Source: Phyllostachys edulis (lineage: Eukaryota > Streptophyta > Magnoliopsida > Poales > Poaceae). Taken from it: a DNA stretch of 64,000 nt. Positions within the stretch are counted from its first letter, which is position 1; each line of letters begins with the position of its first letter. Below, in pieces: positions 1-10,410 of the stretch. The translations under genes were made by a program, and so were the position numbers. Location: assembly GCA_036346405.1 (NCBI GenBank), contig CM070568.1, positions 6,888,221 to 6,952,220 on the forward strand, in the 5' to 3' direction. The notes beneath the pieces are model-generated. The model was not told the DNA's origin. It saw nothing but the letters and a program-made list of their open reading frames with translations, and searched no databases.

Positions 1-254
1 AACAAGCCAGCTGTAAATGTTGAACAAAGCAATGATGCGAGGATGCTCCGATTAGGATACATACACACATAAACAAAAGGGCCTAGCTCGTGTCGCTCTG
101 TGCTAAAAAAACAAAAAAGACTCCTATTTATAGTGCAACAATTTTGCACGATTTAGTAGAAAAAACAGTATAGTTTCCTAGGATTTCTACGAAATTAGCG
201 TGTTTCAAAATGGGTCCTAGAATTACGGAAGCTGGGATATATGTCTTGTTCCCT
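1..254. other. Unassigned flank left of the MULE
   Basis: AT-rich sequence with no credible reading frame. It is the DNA into which the Mutator-like element to its right inserted; the sequence resumes at 6881. I recognise nothing specific in it. Confidence 0.5.
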
Positions 255-263
255 TGAAAGAGC
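255..263. repeat. MULE target-site duplication, left copy
   Basis: TGAAAGAGC, identical to 6872-6880. Nine base pairs is the usual duplication length for Mutator-like elements, and both copies lie directly outside the terminal inverted repeats. Confidence 0.85.
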
Positions 264-467
264 GTTTTTTTTATTTAATTCTTTTTTTAATGATATTTGA
301 AAGTTAACTCCTCGCTAACTTTATTTTTAATTCTGACCCATTTGGTCATATCATGACTCGTGACGTGACTAAACCATGCTGTCACGCCACCTACATCGGT
401 ATGGTCAAACTTGCCACACAAGCCCTCGCGCGCACGCCATGCCAGCGTAGAGGGCATGCGTGGATGG
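264..467. repeat. MULE terminal inverted repeat, left
   Basis: Aligns with the reverse complement of 6666-6871 with small indels. Shared landmarks include the AAGTTAAC...GCTAACTTTATTTTTAATTC stretch, CTGACCC...TTTGGTCA, and the GTGCCAGC/ATGCCAGC region near the inner end. The outer end starts with G after the duplicated 9 bp. Confidence 0.85.
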
Positions 468-1244
468 TGGCTATTTTTTGAAGGGGTTCTGAGATGAAGA
501 AATCTTACTATTGTTGCAAAAGATACATAGACCATTTGGCAGGAAAGATGAAATTTTCATGCACAAGTTCACTGTTTTTTGTGGCCATGTACATCGTATT
601 TAGCATTTGATTTTGCATGGACATCTGGTCAAAAAAAATTTAAACCTGATTTGAGATAGCAAAAGTTGAACGATGCTAACTGAATGCACAATCTTAGGTA
701 GTAGACCTTTTTTTAAACCTGTGATGTTCTTAGTTTGAATGAAGAGACAGATGAATAGCCAGTCACATCCCATCCTATTGCATTGATTAGTGGTGCTCGT
801 CATCACTTAGAGGTCGAAGACCAATTAGTGCCTATTTTTTCCAGAACACACATTTTAGACCTTTATTTTTATGTTGTGTCCTGCCTTGCTACGCCAAGAA
901 TTAAATGCAAAAAGAGAACGGGATTTTAAATCGACTTTACAACGCAGTTGCGAATTGAAATAGACTTTATAATATATTTGCAAATTACATGGCGCGCAGA
1001 GTTTGGTTACGTGCATAAGGAACGACATCATGCACGAGTCAACAAACTGAAATACACCTACGATACATGTACGCCTTTTTAGAATGGAAATAAAGTCGAT
1101 TCGAACAAAAATCATTAGTTTTGGCGGTCCATCGCTCCCTTCCCCTTGTCTCTTTGCTGCCCGTGGTGGCGGCGACCAGTCTCGAAGTCAGCCATGTCTT
1201 ACGAGACGGGCTAGACACTGAGTGATATTAGGATAACACAACGT

Positions 1245-1390
1245 CGGTTACCCCAGGGGTGCAAGACACGTGAGCGGCGTCGCCTTGAATGATGCAACAA
1301 AGTGAACGCAATAAAGACACATCAATACTCTTCACATAATGACAATGGCGGTTACCTCAGGGATGTAAGACACGTGAGCGGCGTCGCCTT
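1245..1390. repeat. 42-bp direct repeat, two copies
   Basis: Copies at 1245-1286 and 1349-1390 share CGGTTACC...GACACGTGAGCGGCGTCGCC, differing at only a few positions. They lie just downstream (minus-strand sense) of the transposase. Each contains a CACGTG core. Function unknown; it may be a local duplication in the element's 3' region. Confidence 0.75.
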
Positions 1391-1409
1391 ACCCTACGCG
1401 GCTGGCAAT

Positions 1410-4018
1410 CCTTATTCACGTGCTTTGCCCTAGTGTGGCCATGCTCATGACATTCTGAGCACCTGTTGGTTATGGTGGCATCGTCAAAGTCCCCTAGATT
1501 GTACATGTCCTTACCGGCTTGCTGCGAGCGGTCCATTTCGTTACGAAGTCTTATCCTCTTCCTTCTACTGTGTCAGTTGTTCACCATTTCTTTGTCGGGA
1601 ATGTATTCTTCTCCAACGTAGGGTAGCAAATGCGAGGGATCAAGGTAAGGCTCGAACCTCTTCTTCCAAGTCCTCATCGTGGCTAGCTTTGAGAATTCCT
1701 CGACAATGAAAGTGTTCGAAAGGTGACTTACGTCGCTCATGCAACATGCGGTGATGATGTGCGAGCATAGGCCATGTAGCAAAGTGGGGACCATGCAAGT
1801 ACAATCTCCCACAGTCAAGTTCACTCTATGGTTTCGGCCCCCATAACGCTCACCCCCCTATCGATGTGCCCTCCTGCTGCCCTAATGGTGTAGATATGCA
1901 AAGTCGGATTGTAACCCTCTGCCTCCTGATTGTATGACTCGTCCTACGTCAGAGCAAGGTGTTTGGTAGCAGCCGTACCCCAACGCTCACCGGCATTGTA
2001 TGCATCCCTTGCACGAGTCCACATATCCACAAAGTATGAGTTGGTCTTCCTAAATGAGTACTCCACGACGGCCGATACTGGCATAGCACGGATGCCCTTC
2101 AGAACGTTGTTGAACACCTCTGAGATGTTCATGGTCATCACACCATACCTACATCCACCTTCGTCATATGCCTGTGCCCATTTTTTCTTGTGCTGCAAGA
2201 CCTCGTCCAACCACTTATTCCCTCGTTTGTTGGTTAGTCCCCTCAGCTTGCTCTTGAAGTCGTTCTTCTCCAAACAGCCACACAACAGCTTGAACTTTTT
2301 TTGTAAGATCTTCCCTACTGCATTGCTTAAAAAAATTGGCCGCTAAGTAATGCATGCACTACCTATGCAGTACATCCGGTTGTTCATCTAGTTTGCTCTT
2401 CATAGCATTAATAATGTCGCAGTGGCTATCCGAGATGACGCAAACCTTCCGTCCAGGCCCAACAAGGCATAGACGAACTATATCCATGAACCATTGTAAG
2501 CTTGTATTGTTCTCACCCTCAGTAAGTGCGAATGCTAGTGGAATTAGCTGGTCCTCCGCATCAATACCCATGGTGACCATCAAGGCACCATAGTACTTCC
2601 CGATTAGAAATGTGGCGTCAACTGATAAGGCAGGCCTGCAATGCTTGAAGACATTTTTGCATTTCCCAAAAGACCAGTACACCCACCCGAGAACATGTTT
2701 CATAACTCCTTCATCGGGTTCCGTTTGGTTCTCGTTCCAAGGATAAAAGTACATGCCCGGATTTTTGGCCTACATAGCAGTTAGGATTCGAGGAAGCAAC
2801 CTGTAAGCTTCCTTCCAATCACCCCACAATAACTGCATCGTCTCTGCTTTGTTCTCCATGCTTTCCCGTACTTCACGCGGTACTTAATGAACCCAAATAT
2901 AGCCTCAATAAGGGTGACGACGGTTACATCAGGGTCGACAGCCACAACCCCGGTTATGCTCTTTGCAATGAAATTAGCGGTCGCTTGAAGGTGCTCCTTG
3001 ACACTCATGCATTCGCACAAGAGTGAGGCTGCTCCACATTCGTTATTTTGCATTGCTTGTCCCTAGTTTTCTGCCTCCAGACCTTCCATCCGCACCTCAC
3101 GATATACCTCTTATTCACATCGGAGTGTTATACTACAAACGGACAATAGTGCCTCACTGAGTATTCTTGCAGCCAAACCTTCATATCCTCCATGCTTGCA
3201 AATAACATGTCCTTACGTATGAGGTCATTCTCCGAGTCCGCAATGCCATCCCTACTGTTCAACCCATTTGCACAGACCGTGTTACCAACCATTCTGATAT
3301 CCTCGAATACATGCATCGATGGAATCTCACCCATTACACTTTGAAGATCCCAGCCTTCCTTAGAAGAGAAAAGCGGAACGGGCACTTCGTTTTCGGTCAA
3401 GCTCCAACCTTCGTCAGACTCAACATCACAGATTGTTCCATCTCAGAACACCTCCTCATCAAAGCGCCATTGAAATAAGTCACAGGATCACTAACATGGT
3501 GCGACGAAGAAACATGCACGTATGACAAATCCACCAAGGGGGGGTGGGGAGGCATCGTTGTTAAGACCAATAATAATGACCCCTTAGGACGGTTGCTCCT
3601 CTATTGGGGAGCCTTGCAAAAGTTCCATAGTGGATTCAAGTTCCTCCTTGGTGCCGTTCACCACATCTATATTCTTTCGCATATCCTCGCCAACGATTGT
3701 CCTCTCTACTACAACCTCGAACTACTGGACCTGAGATGCGAGAACAACCTCGTTGTACGTGTTCCAATCATCGTCGCATAAGATTGGCCTTAACAAGGCA
3801 TGCACCTTTGAACCCAGCCCAGCATCATACCGCCCCTCTATTCCGATAACAACCACAGGCTCATCCCATCCAAAGGTTGACTTAATCCCCGTCAGAAGAG
3901 TTCGAAATTCTAGTGATCCTCGAAATACAAGCACAGTCACTTCCATGCCAACAAAGTCAGCAACACTCCCCGTTTGACTAACTGGCCCACCAGTAAAAAC
4001 ACGTACAACTTTATCCAT
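1410..4018 (-). pseudogene. MURA-type MULE transposase, frameshifted
   Basis: Reading on the minus strand from 4018: an N-terminal plant MULE domain (98 residues beginning MDKVVRVF), a second N-terminal block (3400-3128), a linker block (3053-2781), and the catalytic MULE domain (2754-2359). The catalytic block shows SVDATF (first Asp), then GALMVTMGIDAEDQLIPLAF, EGENNTSLQWF and CVISDSH (second Asp). A CxxH-type piece, CMHYLAANFF, follows in another frame near 2350, so there is a frameshift there, and another near 2290. The SWIM zinc finger is visible at 1824-1730 (DCTC...GLCSHII). A zinc-knuckle-like C-x2-C-x4-H-x4-H lies at about 1470-1410 (RCSECHEHGHTRAKH). In intact relatives this enzyme cuts and pastes the element by binding its terminal repeats. 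At least four frame breaks make this copy non-functional. Confidence 0.85.
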
Positions 4019-4203
4019 CTACATCTAACAATACGAACAAAACATTGCAAAGTCAGTACTAAAGTAAGAATCCAGCTAAGCCAAATTTTCTTTTGTTCCT
4101 TTACGGAAAATAAGTGTGGTATTACTTAGACTCACTGAAGTTGGAATCGCCAAAAACAAACATAATCCACAAAAACCAGACAAAGAGGCTTAGATGGATG
4201 GAT

Positions 4204-5063
4204 CTTTTAGATACATATGCATGCATGTTATGCTCCTCATCTCATATTGAAAAAATGCATACATAACTAGAGACCCACACCATGTCTTTTTATTTAGCAA
4301 ACTTTAAAATTTACATCTTCGCAACATTCATTACACAAAAGTTTGGCATGCCACAGGGTTAGTCAACCAAGCAATTCAGAATTAAATTATTTAGTCAACC
4401 AAGCAATTCTAAAAAAAATTAGAATAAATTAACAAATTTAGAGAGAAACAAACCAAAATTTTAAAAGGCCATTTCCCATTATTGCCCCTCCTACTATAGG
4501 AAAACTCAACTTGAACATTTGTACCAACATTGACATGTCTGAAAATTATGAAAGAACCTTAAAACAATTAGTTGCTGAAAATTTGACTAATATGCTATAG
4601 GAAAGACCAATGTATATGTAAATAAGGTACATACTTTTAGATACATATGCATGCATGTTATGCTCCTCATCTCACATTGAAAAAATGCATACATAACTAG
4701 AGACCCACACCATGTCTTTTTATTGAGCAAACTCTAAAATTTACATCTTTGCAACGTTGATTACACAAAAATTTGGCATGTCACAGGGTCAGTCAACCAA
4801 GAAATTCATAATTAAATTATTTAGTCAATCAAGCAATTCAGAAAAAATTAATTAAATTGACAAATTTAGAGAGAAAGAAACAAAAATTTTAAAAGGATAT
4901 TTCCCATTACCGCGCCCTTCCCACTCTAGGAACAGTGAACCTGAACATTCCTACCACTATTGACGTGTTTGAAAATTATGAAAGAACCTTACAAAAATAG
5001 TTGTTGAAAATCTGACTAATATGCTATAGGAAAGACCAATGTAAATGTAAATAGGGTACAAAC
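4204..5063. repeat. Tandem duplication of a ~430-bp unit inside the MULE
   Basis: Unit 1 (4204-4633) and unit 2 (4634-about 5063) align end to end at a period of 430 bp with scattered substitutions and short indels. Landmarks in both: TTTTAGATACATATGCATGC, AGAGACCCACACCATGTC, GGCATG, and GCTATAGGAAAGACCAATGT. The units are non-coding and lie in the intron-like region between the transposase start and the right terminal repeat. Confidence 0.85.
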
Positions 5064-5840
5064 ATTTTGATTAGTTCCAAAGCTTGAATATGTGTGCAGA
5101 CAGAGGAGTTTACCAATTAGGGGCTAAATCTGCTTCATGAATATGTCAAACAATGGTACCTTCGATTTATCCCTTACAAACCCCAAGAAAAATGTCTGAA
5201 ATTAATAGACTCAAATAAACTTCTGAAAACATGCTAAAAAGGATACATTTTTCATACTAACTTCGAAAACCAAACTATGACTCTAATTCCTCTCACTTTA
5301 GCTGTAGGAACATGTGTTTTGATATATTCACATCCTCCCTAGGAAAGTTTTTTTTAAAAAAAATTCTTACTAGCACTTTCTTCTACTATTTACTAAAAAA
5401 AAACTTTTCCGGACAAACACCATTGTGATTCTCAAATCCCAACCCTATATATTTTGTTAAAGATGTTTATGCAATTAATTAGTTATAGATTGATTTGTGT
5501 CTTCACACAAGAAACTTGATGACATGCCAAAAAAATTCTATAACTGTACCCAGATCTGCCAAAAAAAAGGAGTTTGGTTCCAAATCCAACAGAAGCTAAA
5601 GTATGCACATGTTCTAGACTAAATTTACTCTGTAATTAAGCAGGGTAGTATCACTTTCCTTCCATTATGCTATAGAAATGAACAAAAACACTCATTTTGT
5701 ACTATTAAATTTTTATAGGTACAATCAAAAGTTTTTTGTTTTATTGAAACAGGATAAATTTGAAGTGATTCACCTATAAAGGTTGCCCATTAAATCCATT
5801 TACATGCCCAACTTCACTAAAATGGAAAACCAATATAGTC

Positions 5841-6421
5841 ACAACAAACAAATTGCTCTCAAACATCCAATTCAGCCAAAACCCTAAATCCACAAGTCTA
5901 ACCGATTTAGTCCCAAAAAATGGAGGGAAAACCAATACATCAGTGAAGCTGGAATCGAGGAAGACAATGCTCAACACACATGAGACAAAATGAAGGTATG
6001 GGGACAACCACTTCACCACAGAAAGCGAATTCGTAGGGTAATTAATCATACAAAGACAGACAAAACAAGGAAGTTGGTTTGGTGCTACCACACGTAGAGT
6101 CATTGGGGAAACATCAATAGGGGAAAGCTTAATACCAATAATAATTTGCGTGCATTTACCATGGCATTTACATGAAACAAGATATCAAAATACAAAGTTT
6201 ACCGAGAGATGATTATATATGACTTATGAGCAACTCAATCATTTGAATACATTGACACATTACACTAATCAAGTGAATCAACTATCAAAATTTTAAAAAA
6301 GGAAAGTAATAATCGATTTAAATTCATAAGTCGCAACAAACAAATTGCTCTCAAACATCTAATTCAGCCAAACCCTAAATCCACAAGTCTAACCGATTTA
6401 ATTTGGAAAAAAATGGAGGGA
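5841..6421. repeat. ~90-bp direct repeat pair in MULE
   Basis: Copies at 5841-5928 and 6332-6421 share CAACAAACAAATTGCTCTC, CCCTAAATCCACAAGTCTAA and AATGGAGGGA. The second copy lies directly next to the possible leader exon (minus strand). The pair suggests a segmental duplication of the upstream region of the transposase gene. The sequence between the copies is AT-rich and I see no gene in it. Confidence 0.75.
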
Positions 6422-6435
6422 ATGGGTGAGATTAC

Positions 6436-6600
6436 CTTGGGGGATGATCTCCACGGGTTTACGAACTCCGAATTGGCTCCAAATCGATGGATTTGGGGAG
6501 GTTAGGGGCGGGGAGGAGAGAGGGCGCACGGGAGGAAGGGGAGGGGGGGATTGGGAAAAAAAATGAAGAACTGGGTGGACGCTGTCACCTAAGTCACCTC
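6436..6600 (-). other. Possible 5' leader exon of the MULE transposase
   Basis: On the minus strand a purine/pyrimidine-biased, GC-rich stretch ends at 6436 in CCCCCAAG followed by GTAATCTC, a plausible plant splice donor. It resembles an untranslated first exon followed by a long AT-rich intron reaching the transposase start at 4018. This is inference from composition and the donor only; no transcript evidence is available. Confidence 0.35.
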
Positions 6601-6665
6601 TGTCACGCCACGCACGTTAGCGTGACAAGGCAGGTTTGTAACTCCAGGAGTGCTGGCGTGATAAC

Positions 6666-6871
6666 GACCACGTATGCCCGCTATGCTGGCACGACGTGCG
6701 CACAGGGGTTTACGTGACAGGTTTGGCCACGCCTAGGAGAGTGGTGTGACAGAATGGTTTAGCCGCGCCGTGTGTTATGGCGTGACCAAAGGGGTCAGAA
6801 TTAAAAATAAAGTTAGCGGGTTAACTTTAAAATATTATTAAAAAAAGATTAAATAATAAAGATAAAAATTC
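6666..6871. repeat. MULE terminal inverted repeat, right
   Basis: Inverted counterpart of 264-467. The reverse complement starts GAATTTTTATC and reaches the shared AAGTTAAC...GCTAACTTTATTTTTAATTC stretch. Confidence 0.85.
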
Positions 6872-6880
6872 TGAAAGAGC
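6872..6880. repeat. MULE target-site duplication, right copy
   Basis: TGAAAGAGC, identical to 255-263. Confidence 0.85.
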
Positions 6881-7069
6881 CCATTCAAGAAATCCCTCTT
6901 TTTGAGGCGCCCATCAAATAAATCTTATCCGGCTATCCAAAGCGAAGAGTCTACGATAAACATCACCTTTTGAGCCTTGTAACACGTTGGGCCAAAAAGT
7001 CGAGAGCCCACCATCCCAATCCCGCCCATCCCACTTGGTCGTTGTCTTCGTTTTTTCTGTTTCCTCCCC

Positions 7070-7280
7070 ATGCCGCGCCTTCCGGTCGTTCCGGTCCCTC
7101 GTCTCCTCCTCCACCGGCTCCCCAACGCCGACTCCTCTTCCTCCTCGTCCCACCGCTCCCCGGGGGCGCATGGTAGCTTCTGCTACCCCGGCGGCTGGTG
7201 GCGCAGCCTCTTGCCGCGACCGAGCTCGTGCGCGGTGCGCACTGAAGGTGCTCGACAGAATGCCCCGCCGACCGAGGGAG
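7070..7280 (+). other. GC-rich possible first exon of the PPR gene
   Basis: A GC-rich island (about 6950-7280) interrupts otherwise AT-rich DNA. It ends GAGGGAG followed by GTAACGC, a plausible splice donor. A 73-codon plus-strand frame starts at 7070 (MPRLPVVPVPRLLLHR), basic and without acidic residues at its start, like an organellar targeting peptide, which would suit a PPR protein. However, joining the frame at 7280 to the PPR exon at 10411 does not keep an open frame, so either more exons existed or the island is an unrelated leader or promoter. Overlapping frames on both strands here are GC-driven and not supported. Confidence 0.3.
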
Positions 7281-8364
7281 GTAACGCATAAGTATAACCG
7301 CGCAAATCTTCGTTTACTTGTGTTATGATTCTCCATGTGCTGCGTGTGAGCGTGTGATTTCTAGTGGTACGGTAGTAATTCCAGGTGATGGATAAACCGG
7401 TAAAAGGAGTGCAGAGATTGTACCTGACCATAGGTGGAATGCCAAATTGTAGGAAGGTAAGAGGGGGTAGAATATTGCTAGTTATGTTTGTTAAAGGGGA
7501 GTGGTTTGCAATGAGGTCTTGGGAAGTTGGGATAGTAGGTTGCTAAAAGTTTTTCTGTGTGCCTATGTGATGCGGTGGTGGTGCACTCCGCAGCAATTTC
7601 TTGCGATAAAATCCGTATGGTAGTCTGGGCATGAAGGTTCGAGCCTTGTTGTTTAGATGCCTACTGTATTAATGGTTCCTTAAGAAATTGCGCGTACTAC
7701 GGCAATCAGGTGCCCAATTGTGTCTGTGCTGGGGTGAGCTTTGTTGGTGCACTGTTGTTAGACAAAATTGCTTGATAGTGTGCTTGTATGGTCCTAAAGG
7801 GTTCTTGTTAATTAATTGTTCTTGTTGCTGTTTAGTATTTCCATACATGTTCATAGTCTTGATCGTTTGTGCCTGTGTTTTTAGAGACCTTCTAGTCTAG
7901 TAATGTCCACGGAAGCGAAATACTTCACTGGTTAGTTAGTTACTACCAATTACTTCATTTGTATCCCCTGATTTTTGCTAAATTGTTTTCATGCTGGTGG
8001 CAGTGACGATGTTTGCATTTTTTATCCCCATTTTTGCATGGATGGGTATGATTAAGGTTTTGATGATACATGCCATTATCTAGCAGACTCAAAGGAATGT
8101 ACCAGTGGGAGATAATACTGGAGTAGGAGAGTCTTTTGAATCCTTATCTTTGTCTGTCCTGGCACTGTTATGTGGCATGGTTTTATGGCATTTCACAAAA
8201 TGGCTTTGGGAGATTAAAGGGGCTGATGAAGGGTTTATTGACATGTTTCACGCCTTCCATTGTTGCACTAAACAACATAGCGTGTATTTAGTGAAATTGC
8301 ATATAGAATGTTGACAAATGCGCACTATTATTTTTTCTTTTAAAACTATCTTTTGATAGATATC
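7281..8364. other. Gene-free intron-like stretch
   Basis: T-rich plus-strand sequence between the possible exon at 7280 and a retrotransposon fragment. It contains only short open frames with no recognisable domains. Its composition fits a plant intron, but I see no specific feature. Confidence 0.4.
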
Positions 8365-9132
8365 CAACTTGGGATGTGTTCTGTCATATGGAACTGATTG
8401 GGAGAAATGGCTGCCATATGCTAAATTTTTCTATAACAATAGTTATCAAGCCAGCCTACAAATGTCACCATTTGAGACACTTTATGGAAGAAAGTGTAGG
8501 ACATCCTTAAATTGGTCGGAAGTCGGAGAGCGACAAGTGTTTGGATCACAAGTCATTAAAGATGTTGAGGAGCAAGTTAAGTTGGTTAGAGATAGACTAA
8601 AGGTAGTTCAGTCAAGAAAGAAGAGTTATGTTGATCACCGTCGCTGAGAATTGGTGTTCCAACCCAATGATTATGTCTACCTCAAGGTTACACCTTTCAA
8701 AGGTGTTCATTGTTTTAATGTCAAAGGAAAACTTGCCCCCATATATGTTGGACCATACGGCCATATTGGATATTAGCAAGAAGATGAGAAGTAGCCTACC
8801 AGTTAGAACTACCACCAAAATTGTCAGATGTCCATGGCATCTTTCACGTCTCGCAATTAAAAAAGTGTCTACGAGTCCCCACCGAACATACATCACTCAA
8901 TGATATTGAACTTTGAGAGAACATAACCTACCAAGAGTACCCAATCCGAATTCCCGAGACAGCCGAACGCCAAACAAGAAGGCTATTCAGTTTTGTAAAG
9001 TCCAATCGAGCAACCACACCGAAGAAGCCACATAGAAACATGAAGATAGCCTTAGAGCCAAATTCCCTTATCTCTTTCCAAACTAGACCGAATCTTGAGG
9101 ACGAGATTCATTTTAAGGGGGTATGTCTGTAA
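8365..9132 (+). pseudogene. Integrase C-terminus of a chromovirus-type pol (remnant)
   Basis: An open stretch to 8647 reads SYGTDWEKWLPYAKFFYNNS, SPFETLYGRKCRT, NWSEVGE and QVKLVRDRLKVVQSRKKSY. These are hallmark integrase-core and GPY/F-type C-terminal motifs of plant Ty3/Gypsy chromoviruses. After a stop at 8646 the frame continues as a degenerate GPY region (LAPIYVGPYGHIGY) and then a tail ending NLEDEIHFKG, which matches the usual end of Tekay-type polyproteins. The final stop (9130-9132) falls in the first bases of the LTR. Several internal stops make it non-functional. Confidence 0.8.
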
Positions 9133-10318
9133 CAGCCTCAAAATTTATTCCCTAGCTTAAACCATTTAATTTAGTGTTTCCTAGTTTTTGAGGTTTTTCC
9201 AGAATTTTAAAATGCTTTTTCCTATTTTTCCGAGCCTAAGTAGATGTTTGCAGGTTTATTAAAACGACCTCAAAGTCTTAAAATATTTTATTTGGATTTG
9301 TATTATTCTAAAGTACCTCTGTGAATTTTCTCAGAATTTTTGGAGTATATTTGCTATTTTTAAGAGCTCAAAAACTATTTCTACAATTTTCTAAAATAAA
9401 AAATCAAATCTAAATTTCCTAACTCGCTTCGGGCCGAAATAGTAGCCATGCCCCAAGCGCCCATCGCGCCTACGCTTTCGGCCCAAATCCTGGCCCAACT
9501 CCATCGTTGCCGAAGCCGCCTTCAAAAGCCCGTGTCCTAAACACGAAAGTGTATTTTCCCTGGATTACACCTCCACTTAACTTGACATGCGGACAGCTGA
9601 ACCCACCTGTCAGTCTCTCTCTCCCAGCTCTCTCTCTCTTCTATCTCGCTCGCTGTCATTGACACCGCAGACCAACTCGTTAGGCCGTCGTCTTCCTCCT
9701 CCCGCCAACGCAATGATTGCACCATGCAGCGCCGAGCGTCCACCTTTTCCAGCACGTCTTCTACCCCGCCTTGCTCAACTTTTCAATCTCTGCAACACAC
9801 CACATTCATCTCTCCTTCCTGTCTCCCCTCTTTTCCTTGCAGTTGTGCCTACCGCCATGGATGCACCGCCAGCTTTTCCTGAAGTGACCTCGCGTCTCCT
9901 CTGTCTCCCGCGCACCCCTGCCTCAACATGGGTTCCTTTTCCCTACCACAACTCGTCGCGCCCCTCCTTCCCCTCTTTCTCCCGTCTTTTCTTTGTACGG
10001 TCAAGCTCTGTCACGCCCTACTTTCCGCCGCCACGCCCGCCTGTCTGCCCTTCCTCCCCTGAGTTCGCGCCTCAGCCCCCTGCTCACCCTCTCCTGCATT
10101 GCGCTGTCTCCTAAGCCCGCAGTGCCGCCTTTTACCCACGCCAGTAGGCCCCCACCTCGCACCCTCTTCGAACAATGCCCGTGACCCTCCGCTATGGTTA
10201 TAAATAGTCCGCACCGTGCTGCCGTTAAGCCTCGCTATAAATACTGTGTGAGCTAGCAACTGATCATTGGATTAGCTCAGTATACATAGAGGGTCTAGAT
10301 GCAAATCCAGTTCCAACA
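9128..10318 (+). repeat. Tekay-like LTR, about 1.2 kb
   Basis: Starts TGTAACAGCC right after the polypurine tract. A TATAAATA-type promoter motif is at about 10199 and again at 10232. The end is set at CA (10318) after GTATACATAGAGGGTCTAGA, a stretch closely resembling the 3' end of the solo LTR at 56486-59774. The exact 3' boundary is inferred. The overlapping 175-aa proline-rich frame at 9587-10114 is a composition artefact. Confidence 0.6.
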
Positions 10319-10410
10319 TATGCTCTAGAAATTTTTTTTGCTGCTCGTTCTTTCTATAACAAGCTGAACCATAGCATTGCCCTAAAGGATAAAGTCTGTT
10401 AGGGTTGACA

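Larger units (their letters stand above)
264..6871 (-). mobile_element. Mutator-like element (MULE), 6.6 kb, complete ends
   Basis: A DNA transposon bounded by long imperfect terminal inverted repeats and a perfect 9-bp target duplication. It carries one MURA-type transposase gene on the minus strand with a long upstream intron-like region and a possible 5' leader exon near the right end. Structure (ends, duplication) is intact but the transposase is frameshifted, so the element could only have moved recently with help from another source. It sits beside the PPR pseudogene, where such elements commonly insert (upstream regions of genes). Confidence 0.9.
8365..10318 (+). mobile_element. 5'-truncated Tekay/Del-like Ty3/Gypsy retrotransposon
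   Basis: The element keeps only the end of integrase, the polypurine tract (AAGGGGGTATGTC, ending at 9127) and one LTR starting TGTAACAGCC at 9128. Everything upstream of the integrase end is missing. It lies between the GC-rich possible first exon and the PPR exon, in the same orientation as the gene, so it may sit inside an intron. Confidence 0.75.

Noticed and set aside
6914..7431. Overlapping GC-rich open frames on both strands (up to 140 codons)
   Set aside because: They overlap in many frames, have no recognisable domain and reflect GC-rich composition of a possible leader exon.
9587..10114. 175-codon proline/serine-rich frame
   Set aside because: It lies inside a Tekay-like LTR upstream of its TATA box, has no domain, and is typical of GC-rich LTR sequence.
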